Below are positions 34,240 to 42,463 of a DNA stretch of 64,000 nucleotides, in pieces. Each line of letters begins with the position of its first letter. Position 1 is the first letter of the stretch. Both the position numbers and the translations under genes were made by a program. Source of the stretch: Halorussus pelagicus (GTDB lineage: Archaea; Halobacteriota; Halobacteria; Halobacteriales; Haladaptataceae). The stretch lies in assembly GCF_004087835.1 (NCBI RefSeq), contig NZ_CP035119.1:1922001-1986000 (forward strand). Direction: 5' to 3'. A model generated the notes under the pieces. It did no database searches, was not told the DNA's origin, and worked only from the letters and a program-made list of their open reading frames with translations.

Positions 34240-34863
34240 GTGGCAGTATCGTTCGACCTCTTCGGAACTCTCGTGGACGCGGACCGACCGGACGACCCCG
34301 CGAGCGCCGTCGCCGCGGAACTCGACGCGCGCGGCGTCACGGTCCCGGACGACTGGGCCGCGGCCTACCGCGAGGTCCACGTCGATGCGCCCGAGGGCGC
34401 GGAGGTCCCGCTGATGGCCCACGTCAGCGCCGCCTTGGCGAGCAGAGGCGTCGAGGCACCGAGCAACGCCGCACGCCGGGCGGTCATCTCGGCGTTCGAC
34501 CCCGATGTGGAGACCCGCGAGGGCGCGGTCGAAGCGGTCCGCGCGGCCAGCGAACGCGGCCCAGTCGCTATCCTCTCGAACTGCGCGGTGCCGCAACTCG
34601 CCCGGAAGGCGCTGATTCGCTCGAACCTCGACCGCGAGTCGTTCGACGCCATCGTCACCAGCGTCGCCTGCGGGTGGCGAAAGCCCGACGCCCGTGCGTT
34701 CGAGACTTGCGCTGACCAACTCGGCGTTTCCGTCGCCGACCTCGCGCACGTCGGCGACGACCCCCGGACCGACGGCGGTATTGAGGACTGTGGCGGCGAA
34801 GCAGTCTTCCTGTCGGACGTTCCGCTCACCGCGTTCCCCGACTGGGTGGAGGGTCGGCGTTGA
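34240..34863 (+). CDS. HAD-superfamily phosphatase leading the cobamide operon
   Basis: This 207-residue protein starts at GTG 34240. HAD motif I is FDLFGTLVD, motif II AILSN, the lysine motif GWRKPDARAFE, and the last motif HVGDDPRTDGG. Its stop overlaps the cbiB start (TTGA), so it is cotranslated with cobamide genes. No alpha-ribazole-phosphate or cobamide-phosphate phosphatase of CobC or CobZ type is seen in this operon. This HAD enzyme is a plausible replacement, which is inference from position. Confidence 0.82.
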   Translation: MAVSFDLFGTLVDADRPDDPASAVAAELDARGVTVPDDWAAAYREVHVDAPEGAEVPLMAHVSAALASRGVEAPSNAARRAVISAFDPDVETREGAVEAVRAASERGPVAILSNCAVPQLARKALIRSNLDRESFDAIVTSVACGWRKPDARAFETCADQLGVSVADLAHVGDDPRTDGGIEDCGGEAVFLSDVPLTAFPDWVEGRR

Positions 34864-35819
34864 ACCCCGCGGTCCCGATTGCGCTCGCGCTGGTCCTCGA
34901 CGGGCTGGTCGCGGAACTCCCGCGGCGACTCCACCCCGTCGCGTGGTTCGGGTCGCTGGTCGCTCCGTTCGACCGCGAGTGGTCCCGGCCGCGACTCGCG
35001 GGTCTCGGTGTCGCCGTCGCGCTCCCCCTGCTTGCGGCCGCGCTGGTCGCGCTTGGGGTCGAAATTGCCGCTCGCGCCTCCCCCGTCGCTGGCGCGCTCG
35101 CGGCCGGACTCGTCGTCTTCGCCACGACCAGTCTCCGGATGCTCACCGGGAAAACCGCCGAGGTCGTCGCCGCGACCGAGACCGACCTGCCGACCGCGCG
35201 CGAGCGACTGCGCTGGCTGGCTGGCCGCGACGCCGCGAACCTCTCGGCGGGCGAGGTCCGGAGCGCCGCCGTCGAGAGCGCGGCCGAGAACCTCGCCGAC
35301 GGCGTGGTGGCCGCCCTGCTCGCGTTCGCGCTGTTCGCCCCGGTCTCGCTCGCCGCCGGGACCGGAGCGGCGGCGTGGGTGAAGGCGGTCAACACCCTGG
35401 ATTCGATGCTGGGCTACCCCGAGAAGTCCCACGGCACGGCGAGCGCGCGCCTCGACGATTTTGTCATGTGGATTCCCGCACGCGCGAGCGCGGGGTTGCT
35501 CGCGCTCGCCGCCGCCCTCCCGACCGCCCGCGCCGCCGCGTCGGGACCCACCTCACTCGCCGCCGCTCGCCGGTGGGCCGACGCCGCGCCCTCGCCTAAC
35601 TCCGGGTGGCCGATGGCGACCCTCGCGGCGGTCCTCGACGCCCGCCTCGAAAAGCCGGGCGTCTACGTGCTGAACCCCGAGGCCGCGCTCCCCTCGGTCG
35701 AAACCTCGCGGGCCGGAATCCGGGTCGTCGGTCTCGCGGGCGTCCTCGCGTTCGTCTTCGCCGGGGCGTTCTCGGGGGGCGCAAGCGCCCTCGCTCCGGA
35801 GGTGGTCTCGTGGTTCTGA
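34860..35819 (+). CDS. cbiB: Adenosylcobinamide-phosphate synthase CbiB
   Basis: This 319-residue integral membrane protein starts at TTG within the HAD stop codon. Family motifs are HPVAWFGSLV, SLRMLTGKTAEVV, AVESAAENLADGVVAA and VKAVNTLDSMLGY. CbiB attaches aminopropanol (or its phosphate) to adenosylcobyric acid at the membrane. Its end overlaps the cobS start by ten bases. The aminopropanol donor comes from the CobD decarboxylase encoded downstream. Confidence 0.92.
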   Translation: MNPAVPIALALVLDGLVAELPRRLHPVAWFGSLVAPFDREWSRPRLAGLGVAVALPLLAAALVALGVEIAARASPVAGALAAGLVVFATTSLRMLTGKTAEVVAATETDLPTARERLRWLAGRDAANLSAGEVRSAAVESAAENLADGVVAALLAFALFAPVSLAAGTGAAAWVKAVNTLDSMLGYPEKSHGTASARLDDFVMWIPARASAGLLALAAALPTARAAASGPTSLAAARRWADAAPSPNSGWPMATLAAVLDARLEKPGVYVLNPEAALPSVETSRAGIRVVGLAGVLAFVFAGAFSGGASALAPEVVSWF

Positions 35820-36586
35820 CCGCCGTTCGGGGCGCGCTCGGCTTTCTCACCCGCCTGCCGACCGGCCGGAGCGAAGCGGCGTGGACCGCGTTCAGCGAGA
35901 CGCCCGCCGCCTTCCCGCTGGCCGGGTGGGTCGCCGGCGCGCTGGCCGTGACGCCGCTTGCGGTTGCGGCGATTTCGCCCCTCCCGGTCCCGACCGCCGC
36001 GTTCGGCTACCTGCTCGCGCTCTACGCCGTCACCGGAATCAACCACGCCGACGGGGTGGCAGACCTCGGCGACGCCGCGGTCGTTCACGGCGACCCGGAG
36101 GAGCGCCGCGCGGTGCTGAAGGACACCGAGGTCGGCGTCGGAGCGGTGCTTTCGCTCGCGCTCGTCCTCGCGGGACTCGCGCTGGCCGCGCTGGCGCTGG
36201 CCGGACTGCCCGCCGTTTCGCCCGCCACCGCCGCGGTCGGCGTGCCCGCCGCGGTCGCCATCGCCGTCGCCGCGGAGGTCGGCGCGAAACTCGGGATGGC
36301 CGCGCTGGCCTGCCTCGGCGACCCCGCTTTCGAGGGACTGGGGTCGGCGTTCACCGACAACCGCCCGGCCGCGCTGGTCGCTCCGGCGCTCGTTGCGGTC
36401 CCGGTCGCCCTGCTCGGCGTCCCCGCCGTCGCGGCGCTCGGCGGCGCGCTGGCGGGCGCGCTTGGCGTCCTGCGCTGGTCGCGGGCTAACCTCGGCGGAG
36501 TCAACGGCGACGCCTTCGGCGCGGCGAACGAACTCGGCCGACTCGCGGGCCTGCATCTGGGGGTGGTCGCGTGGACGCTCTCGTGA
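35810..36586 (+). CDS. cobS: Cobalamin synthase CobS
   Basis: This 258-residue protein, from GTG 35810, is very hydrophobic with six to seven helices. Motifs are ALGFLTRLPTGRSE at the start, GINHADGVADLGDAAVVHGDPEERRAVLKD (metal-binding Asp cluster) and LGGVNGDAFGAANELGRL near the end. CobS joins adenosyl-GDP-cobinamide with alpha-ribazole phosphate at the membrane. It overlaps cbiB upstream and cobY downstream. Confidence 0.93.
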   Translation: MVLTAVRGALGFLTRLPTGRSEAAWTAFSETPAAFPLAGWVAGALAVTPLAVAAISPLPVPTAAFGYLLALYAVTGINHADGVADLGDAAVVHGDPEERRAVLKDTEVGVGAVLSLALVLAGLALAALALAGLPAVSPATAAVGVPAAVAIAVAAEVGAKLGMAALACLGDPAFEGLGSAFTDNRPAALVAPALVAVPVALLGVPAVAALGGALAGALGVLRWSRANLGGVNGDAFGAANELGRLAGLHLGVVAWTLS

Positions 36587-37146
36587 TGTGCGGCGGCCGG
36601 GGCACCCGCCTCGACAGCGACCGCGAGAAACCCCTGTTCGAGGTTGGCGGCCGCTCGATGGTCGCCCGCGTCGCCGACGCGCTCGCCGAGAGCGACATCG
36701 AGACCGTCCGCGCGGTCGTCTCGCCGAACGCGCCCGCAACTCGAACATTCGCCGACGAACGCGACGACCTCGCCACCGTCGAGACGCCGGGCGAGGGCTA
36801 CGTCGCGGACTTACAGGTCGCGCTGGAGGCGGTCGAACCGCCGGTCCTGACCGTCGCGGCCGACCTGCCACTGCTCGACGCAGACGCCGTAAACGAGGTC
36901 ATCGACGCCTACGGCAGGACGGAAGGCGAACTGTCGATGACCGTCTGCGTTCCGGCCGAACTCAAGCGCGCGCTCGGCGCGAGCCTCGACACCGCCTTCG
37001 AGCGCGACGGCCGGGAACTCGCCCCGACCGGTGTCAACGTCGTCGCCGAAACCGACGGAGAAACCATGTACGAAACCTACGACGCACGACTGGCAGTGAA
37101 CGTGAATCGACTCCCAGATGCCGCCCTCGCGGAGGGTCTGCTATGA
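36571..37146 (+). CDS. cobY: Adenosylcobinamide-phosphate guanylyltransferase CobY
   Basis: This 191-residue nucleotidyltransferase-fold enzyme has the loop MCGGRGTRLDSDREKPL at its start and the metal-site stretch TVAADLPLLDADAV near residue 95. CobY is the archaeal non-orthologous replacement for the guanylyl activity of bacterial CobU. It makes adenosyl-GDP-cobinamide. It starts at GTG 36571 inside cobS and overlaps cobT by four bases. Confidence 0.92.
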   Translation: MDALVMCGGRGTRLDSDREKPLFEVGGRSMVARVADALAESDIETVRAVVSPNAPATRTFADERDDLATVETPGEGYVADLQVALEAVEPPVLTVAADLPLLDADAVNEVIDAYGRTEGELSMTVCVPAELKRALGASLDTAFERDGRELAPTGVNVVAETDGETMYETYDARLAVNVNRLPDAALAEGLL

Positions 37147-38183
37147 GACTGCTTCTGTTCGCCGGAACGACCCGGACCGCCGAAATCGACGGGATAAGCG
37201 CCGCTGGCGCGGACCCAGAGGCGATGGTCAAGACGCCGAGCGCCGACGCCGAGATTCTGGAGTACGGCGAACCCGTCCGCCTGCCGGAGATTCCGGTCAG
37301 TCCTTCCGGGTGTCCGACGCCCGCGCTCGTGACCCGAGCGGTCCGCGATGTCGCCGACTTCGAGACCGGCGTCGTGGACGCCGGACTCGCCGAACCGAGC
37401 GCCGCGCCGACCGTCTCTGTCGGCGCGCGCCCCGGCGAGGACATCCGCGAGGACGACCCCGTGGCGACCGCACCGGGGGCCTACGCCGCCGCCCGGCAGT
37501 TCGGCCGCCAGATACCGGACGACGAAGTCATGGTTGCCGAGACGATTCCCGGCGGCACGACGACCGCGCTCGGGGTCATGACCGCGCTCGGCGAGGAACG
37601 CGGCGTCTCCTCGTCGCTCCCCGACAACCCCATCGAGCAGAAGCGCGAGGTGGTCGCCGACGCGCTCGCCGCCAGCGGACTGCAACCCGGCGACGCTCGG
37701 GGCGACCCCCGTCTGGCGGTCCGGCGCGCGGGCGACCCGGTGCTGGCGAGCGCCGCGGGGTTCGTCGTCGGGGCCGCCCGGACCGGCACCGCGATTACGC
37801 TCGCTGGCGGGACCCAGATGCTCGCAGTCGCGGCGCTCGCGCGCCACGCCGACCTCGACGCGCCGCTCTCGCTCGCCACGACGACGTTCGTCGCCGAGGA
37901 CCCCGCCACGGACCTCCGAGAGGCCGCCGTCGAGTTCGACCTCGACTTGACCGTCACCGACCCCGAGTTCGAGGCCTCGGACCACCCCGCGATGGCTCGG
38001 TACGTCGCCGGAGAGGCCAAGGAGGGCGTCGGGATGGGCGGGGCCTTGGCGCTCGCCGAGCGCGAGGGGATTCCGATGGCCCGCGTCCGCGACCGGATTC
38101 GGACGCTGTACGACGAACTGGTCGAGGGCGACGCCGCCGACGGCGACTCGGCCCTCGCGGAGCGCGACGATGGACCCCGATAG
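37143..38183 (+). CDS. cobT: Archaeal CobT-like nicotinate-mononucleotide:base phosphoribosyltransferase
   Basis: This 346-residue protein is of the archaeal TIGR00303/CobT type. It contains PEIPVSPSGCPTPALVTRA, ETIPGGTTTALGVMTALG, RTGTAITLAGGTQMLAVAAL and GEAKEGVGMGGALALAE. It activates the lower-ligand base to alpha-ribazole phosphate for CobS. It overlaps cobY at ATGA and cobD by 14 bases, so the whole set is one translationally coupled operon. Confidence 0.9.
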   Translation: MRLLLFAGTTRTAEIDGISAAGADPEAMVKTPSADAEILEYGEPVRLPEIPVSPSGCPTPALVTRAVRDVADFETGVVDAGLAEPSAAPTVSVGARPGEDIREDDPVATAPGAYAAARQFGRQIPDDEVMVAETIPGGTTTALGVMTALGEERGVSSSLPDNPIEQKREVVADALAASGLQPGDARGDPRLAVRRAGDPVLASAAGFVVGAARTGTAITLAGGTQMLAVAALARHADLDAPLSLATTTFVAEDPATDLREAAVEFDLDLTVTDPEFEASDHPAMARYVAGEAKEGVGMGGALALAEREGIPMARVRDRIRTLYDELVEGDAADGDSALAERDDGPR

Positions 38184-39180
38184 CGTCCGGGAGGTCGGCC
38201 GGGTGCCCCACGGCGGGAGTGACGACCCCGACCTGCTCGACTTCAGCGCGAACACCAACCCGCGGACGCCGCCGGGAACCCGCGAGGTCTACGCCGACGC
38301 GCTCGACGCCTCGCGGTCGTATCCGGACGACGACTACCCCGAGTTCCGGGCCGCGGCCGCCGACTTCGCGGATTGTGACCCCGAGGCGGTCGTCCCGACG
38401 CCGGGCGGTCTCGCGGCGCTCCGCCTCGCGTTCGCCGTGAGCGTCGCGCCCGGCGACTCCGTGTTGGTCCCCTATCCGAGTTTCGGCGAGTACGCCCGTG
38501 AGATTCGCTTGCAGGGCGGCGAACCGGAGTTCGTCGCGCACGACCGACTGCTTGAGACCGACCCGCGAGACCACGCCGCGGCCGTGGTCTGCAATCCGAA
38601 CAACCCGACCGGCGACGCCTGCGACCCCGACGCGCTCCGCGACTTTGCAACTCGGTGCCGCGAGGCTGACACGCTCCTCGTGGCCGACGAGGCGTTTCTC
38701 GGGTTCACCGACCGCGAGTCGCTGGCGGGCACCGATGGATGCGTCGTCGCGCGCTCGCTGACCAAACTCTTCGGCCTGCCGGGTCTCCGCGCCGGGTTCG
38801 CCGTCGCGGTCGGCGAGGTCGGCGCGGACCTCGCCACCGCCCGGCGAGCGTGGTCGCTCGGAACCCCGGCGGCCCGCGTCGGCGCGCACTGCCTGCGAGC
38901 GGACGAGTTCGTCGCCGAGACCCGCGAGCGCGTCCGCCGGGAGCGCGCCCGGATGGCCGATGCGCTCGGCGAGAACTTCGGCGTTCACCCCTCGAAAGCG
39001 CCCTTCCTCCTGTTGGACACCGGCGAGCGCGACCCCGCGGAAATCGTCCGGCGCGCCCGCGAGCGCGGCGTCGCTATTCGGGACGCCACGACGTTCCGGG
39101 GTCTCGACTCGCACGTCCGAGTTGCGGTCCGAGCGCCCGAGGAAAACGACCGACTGCTGGAGGTTCTTGACGATGTCTGA
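38170..39180 (+). CDS. cobD: L-threonine-O-3-phosphate decarboxylase CobD
   Basis: This 336-residue PLP enzyme is of aminotransferase fold type I. Features are HGGSDDPDLLDFSANTNP at the start, CNPNNPTGD, the Asp motif LLVADEAFLGF, and the PLP-lysine motif SLTKLFGLPGLRAGF. It produces (R)-1-amino-2-propanol phosphate, the nucleotide-loop linker used by CbiB. It overlaps both neighbours. Confidence 0.9.
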   Translation: MDPDSVREVGRVPHGGSDDPDLLDFSANTNPRTPPGTREVYADALDASRSYPDDDYPEFRAAAADFADCDPEAVVPTPGGLAALRLAFAVSVAPGDSVLVPYPSFGEYAREIRLQGGEPEFVAHDRLLETDPRDHAAAVVCNPNNPTGDACDPDALRDFATRCREADTLLVADEAFLGFTDRESLAGTDGCVVARSLTKLFGLPGLRAGFAVAVGEVGADLATARRAWSLGTPAARVGAHCLRADEFVAETRERVRRERARMADALGENFGVHPSKAPFLLLDTGERDPAEIVRRARERGVAIRDATTFRGLDSHVRVAVRAPEENDRLLEVLDDV

Positions 39181-39961
39181 GGACTGCGCGTTCGAGACGA
39201 CCGTCAGCGAGGGCGTCCTCCGGGTCCGCCACGAGGGCGCGCGCTGGCTCTCGACGGGGTGGTCGGGCGGCGAGTGGCGCGCCGACGCCGCCGACAACGT
39301 CTCGGTCCCCGAGGGCTTCGACCGCACGGACCTCGACGCCTACCTCGCCGAGCGCCGTCGGGCGGCGGGGTTCGAGGATTCGGGACCCGCGCTCCTCACG
39401 GGCGTCGATTTGCGCCACGCTCGCGCCGCCCGACTGGGTTCGGTCTCCGCGGTGGCGACCGCGGGGGTCTCGAACCCCGCCGCGCTCCCGATGGACCCCG
39501 CGGCCGAGTCCGCCGACGAGTCGGCGGACTCGGTCGCAGGCGATGAGCGTGCGGATTCGGCGTCGAGAGACGCCGAATCCGGCGACGACTCGACGCTCCC
39601 CGAGGTCGGCACGGTCAACGTCGTCGTCGGCACCGAGCGGTCGCTGGCCGACGGCGCGCTGGCGAACCTGCTCGCGGTTGCAGTCGAAGCCAAGACCGCG
39701 ACCCTGCTCGCAACGACCGGTTTTCCTGGCACGACGAGCGACGCCGCAATCGCGGCCTGCGACCCCGCGGGCGAGGAAGTCGCCTTCTCGGGGAGCGCCA
39801 CGGAAGTCGGGAGCAGCGCGCGGGCCTGCGTCCGGGAGGCCGTGCGCGCGAGCGTCGAATCGCGGTACGGCGACCGGACGGACGCGACGATTCCCAAATC
39901 GGTCGGCGACGCCGACCACGGCGTACGGACGGACCGACGCGCAGCGGTGTTTAACCCATGA
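39173..39961 (+). CDS. cbiZ: Adenosylcobinamide amidohydrolase CbiZ
   Basis: This 262-residue salvage enzyme cleaves the aminopropanol side of scavenged cobinamides back to cobyric acid. Family motifs include GARWLSTGWSGGEW, LLTGVDLRHA, SAVATAGVSNPA, VNVVVGTERSLADGALANLLAVA and GTTSDAAIAAC. Between the AGVSNPA strand and the VNVVVG strand lies an acidic Ala/Ser/Asp/Glu insert of about 35 residues. It is encoded by two perfect DNA hairpins (39504-39533 and 39552-39581). The insert is probably an exposed loop. Confidence 0.92.
   Translation: MSEDCAFETTVSEGVLRVRHEGARWLSTGWSGGEWRADAADNVSVPEGFDRTDLDAYLAERRRAAGFEDSGPALLTGVDLRHARAARLGSVSAVATAGVSNPAALPMDPAAESADESADSVAGDERADSASRDAESGDDSTLPEVGTVNVVVGTERSLADGALANLLAVAVEAKTATLLATTGFPGTTSDAAIAACDPAGEEVAFSGSATEVGSSARACVREAVRASVESRYGDRTDATIPKSVGDADHGVRTDRRAAVFNP
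39504..39581. repeat. Two perfect palindromes encoding the CbiZ insert
   Basis: Hairpin one has 14-base arms, 39504-39517 and 39520-39533, around a 2-base centre. Hairpin two has 13-base arms, 39552-39564 and 39569-39581 (CGGATTCGGCGTC), with a GAGA loop. The second shares CGGATTCGGC with the 28-base palindrome in the cyclase-dioxygenase linker. Both translate in frame to alternating Ser/Ala/Asp/Glu. Confidence 0.6.
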
Positions 39962-40584
39962 CTCACGATACAGAATCCACCAACGACGCGGACGACGAAC
40001 GCACTCCCGAACAGACTCCCACCATCGAACCGGCCGAACCCGAGGAGTTCGGTCTCGTGCAGGTCTGGTGGGGCGACGGCAAGGGCAAGACCACCGCGGC
40101 GCTCGGCATGGGCTTTCGGGCGGCGGGCCACGGCTACCGGGTCCACCTGCTCCAGTTCATGAAGGGCGGCGCGGACAGCGTCGAGGACACACGCGGCGAG
40201 TACGCGGCTATCGACGCCCTGCCGACGTTCACCTACGAGACGACCGGCGAGTACGGGTGGCACGGCTTCTCGGACGGGAGCGACGACGACGAACACGCCG
40301 CCAGGGCGAAGGCCGCGCTGGCCCGCGCCCGCGAGGCCGCCGCCGAGGGCTACGACATGCTGATTCTCGACGAAGTGCTGTACGCCGCCAACCGAAATCT
40401 CGTGGACCCCGACGACGTGCGGGAGTTCGTGGAGTCGAAACCCGACGACCTCGAACTCGTCCTGACCGGCGGCCACCGCCGACCCGAGTACGTCACCGAC
40501 CTCGCGGACCTCGTGACCCACGTCGAGAAGGAATCCCATCCCATCGAGGACGGGCAGGGTGCGCGGAAGGGAACCGAGTTCTGA
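39958..40584 (+). CDS. cobA: Corrinoid adenosyltransferase CobA/BtuR type
   Basis: This 208-residue protein has an acidic N-terminal extension of about 30 residues. It then has the P-loop WWGDGKGKTTAALGMGFRA (about 39-57), VHLLQFMKGG, a Walker B-like DMLILDEVLYA and LTGGHRRPEYV. It transfers the adenosyl group of ATP to cob(I)alamin precursors. It is the last gene of the cobamide operon and overlaps cbiZ by four bases. A new AT-rich promoter follows. Confidence 0.92.
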   Translation: MTHDTESTNDADDERTPEQTPTIEPAEPEEFGLVQVWWGDGKGKTTAALGMGFRAAGHGYRVHLLQFMKGGADSVEDTRGEYAAIDALPTFTYETTGEYGWHGFSDGSDDDEHAARAKAALARAREAAAEGYDMLILDEVLYAANRNLVDPDDVREFVESKPDDLELVLTGGHRRPEYVTDLADLVTHVEKESHPIEDGQGARKGTEF

Positions 40585-40655
40585 GCCGCGGCTAATTTCT
40601 AGTGTAATAAAATAGAGAAATTTGTGCGCTAGGGACCGAAATTGGAACTCGAAAC

Positions 40656-41330
40656 ATGACCGATACAGACGAATCCATTGACGCCGAAAAGTCCTGTTCG
40701 CGCCGAACGGCGCTGAAGACCGTCGGTGCCGCCGGTGTGGGTCTCGCCGGGTCCGTCGTTGCGACCGGCGACGCCGCGGCGGCCGGGCCGACCGCCGTCA
40801 TCGAAGCGGACGCGCTCCCGGCCGAGGAGGGCGAGGAAGTCACGTTCGACGGGAGCGGTTCGACCGGAGACATCGAGAGCTATACGTGGTACTTCCGGAA
40901 TAACGAAACTCTCGGGGGCGGATACGGCGAGTACGCCAGCGGCCCGAGTTTCGCGGAGACGTGGACGAACAACCCCTACACGGTCAAGTTAGAGGTCACA
41001 GACGCCGACGGCAACACCGACACTGCGACCGTGGACTTCTACCCCACGGAGACGGTCACGCCGATAGCCCGCATCGAGGAGGAACCGGCCACCGGCGACC
41101 CCGACCTGCGAACGTTCATCGGTCGGTACTCGTCGGCACCTCGCGGGAGCATCGAGAGCTATACGTGGTACTTCCGGAACGACGATGCTGGCAACGATAG
41201 TTTCGGTGAGTGGGCCAGCGGACCGACATTCACCCAAGAGTTCGCCAGTAGTTACCAGTACACCGTCAAACTGGAAGTCACCGACTCGCGGGGGCGGACC
41301 GACTCCGATACGGTGACGTTCCACAACTGA
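40656..41330 (+). CDS. Tat-exported protein with two PKD-like repeats
   Basis: This 224-residue protein has a twin-arginine signal SRRTALKTVGAAGVGLAGS cleaved near residue 43. Two PKD-like beta-sandwich repeats follow (about 45-130 and 135-224), each containing the IESYTWYFRN element and VKLEVTD. A 30-base stretch is identical between the repeats (40871-40900 and 41150-41179), pointing to recent duplication or conversion. There is no anchor, so it is probably released or held by other surface proteins. Confidence 0.78.
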   Translation: MTDTDESIDAEKSCSRRTALKTVGAAGVGLAGSVVATGDAAAAGPTAVIEADALPAEEGEEVTFDGSGSTGDIESYTWYFRNNETLGGGYGEYASGPSFAETWTNNPYTVKLEVTDADGNTDTATVDFYPTETVTPIARIEEEPATGDPDLRTFIGRYSSAPRGSIESYTWYFRNDDAGNDSFGEWASGPTFTQEFASSYQYTVKLEVTDSRGRTDSDTVTFHN

Positions 41331-41689
41331 GCGGGCGCGTTCGCTCGGTCCCGTCGAACGGACACCGCGGCCACGTCGCGGCGTCCGGAGAAACCGAGTG
41401 CGAAAGGAGGGCCGAAGCAGTCGGGGAGGGGGTCGAAGTCGCAGGAGAACGCGGAGGGCCGAAGCGAGAGCAGGCGGCGCGCGGAGCGTCCGCCCTCGTT
41501 ACTCCTCCCGGCCGACGGCACGCCAGTCTCGCGTCGAGCGTGGCGTCGAACCCCATCGAACCCTGAAACCGCGAACACCGTATACAAACGTCCAGAGTTG
41601 CTGGTCTCGCAAGCGCGGAAAAGATTTATACATTCGCGTAAATTTCCGCACGACCAACTTTTTAACACATCGGGCGCAACCACGACTCG
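41331..41689. other. Spacer between PKD protein and MinD genes
   Basis: There is no supported gene in this 359-base spacer. Frames are Arg-rich and GC-skewed. The end of the spacer turns AT-rich (AAAAGATTTATACATTCGCG at about 41619, then ACTTTTTAAC near 41660), about 30 bases before the minD start, and is the likely promoter. Confidence 0.55.
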
Positions 41690-42463
41690 ATGGTCGAGGC
41701 GTTCGCGGTTGCGAGCGGGAAAGGCGGAACCGGCAAGACCACGACGACGGTGGCGCTCGGGATGGCGCTGGCCGAGGAGTACGACGTGACCGTCGTGGAC
41801 GCCGACACCGGGATGGCCAACCTTCTCTTTCACACCGGCCTGACCGACGCCGACACGACGCTTCACGACCTGCTGGTCGCGGACGCCGACGCCGCCGTCT
41901 CCGACGCGGTGTACGACCGGTTCGGCATGTCGGTGGTCCCCTGCGGGACGAGTCTCGCGGCGTTCGAGGACGCCGACCCCGACCGACTCCGCTCGGTGGT
42001 CGCCGAACTCGCCGCCGACACCGACGTTCTCCTGCTGGACTCGCCCGCGGCGCTCGGATCCAAGAGCGCGGTCCTGCCGGTCGTCCTCGCGGACCGCGCG
42101 GTCGTCGTCCTCCAACCGACGATTCCGGCGCTCAGCGACGGTCTCAAAGTTCAGGAGTACGCCCACTCCTACGGCACTGGAACCGCGGGCGTCGTCTTCA
42201 ACAAGGTCCACGACCCCGAGGAGGCCGCGGGCGTTGCCGAGAAGACCGAACGCTACTTCGAGGGACCGACGCTGGCGAGCGTGCCCGATTCGGACGCCGC
42301 GCGCGCGGCCCGGCGCGAGGGCGTCCCCCTGCTCGCTCACGCGCCCGACAGCGAGGCGGCCCGCGCCTACCGCGAGGCGGCCGCGAATCTGGACGTGCGA
42401 GCGGGCGAATCGGACGCCGTGGCCGACCGCTTCCGGAGCGCCGTGATTCCCGACTCGCCATGA
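41690..42463 (+). CDS. minD: MinD/ParA-family ATPase
   Basis: This 257-residue protein has the deviant Walker A GKGGTGKTT at residues 10-18, switch I region VVDADTGMANLLFHTG, and Walker B VLLLDSPAALG. It has no obvious C-terminal amphipathic helix like bacterial MinD. Haloarchaea carry several MinD paralogues, some of which place archaella or chemosensory arrays rather than dividing cells. It is coupled to the next gene by an ATGA overlap, suggesting a dedicated partner. Confidence 0.88.
   Translation: MVEAFAVASGKGGTGKTTTTVALGMALAEEYDVTVVDADTGMANLLFHTGLTDADTTLHDLLVADADAAVSDAVYDRFGMSVVPCGTSLAAFEDADPDRLRSVVAELAADTDVLLLDSPAALGSKSAVLPVVLADRAVVVLQPTIPALSDGLKVQEYAHSYGTGTAGVVFNKVHDPEEAAGVAEKTERYFEGPTLASVPDSDAARAARREGVPLLAHAPDSEAARAYREAAANLDVRAGESDAVADRFRSAVIPDSP

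Noticed and set aside
36571-40584. A B12 riboswitch inside or ahead of the cobamide operon
   Set aside because: No conserved B12-box-like sequence was seen and the genes overlap without spacers.
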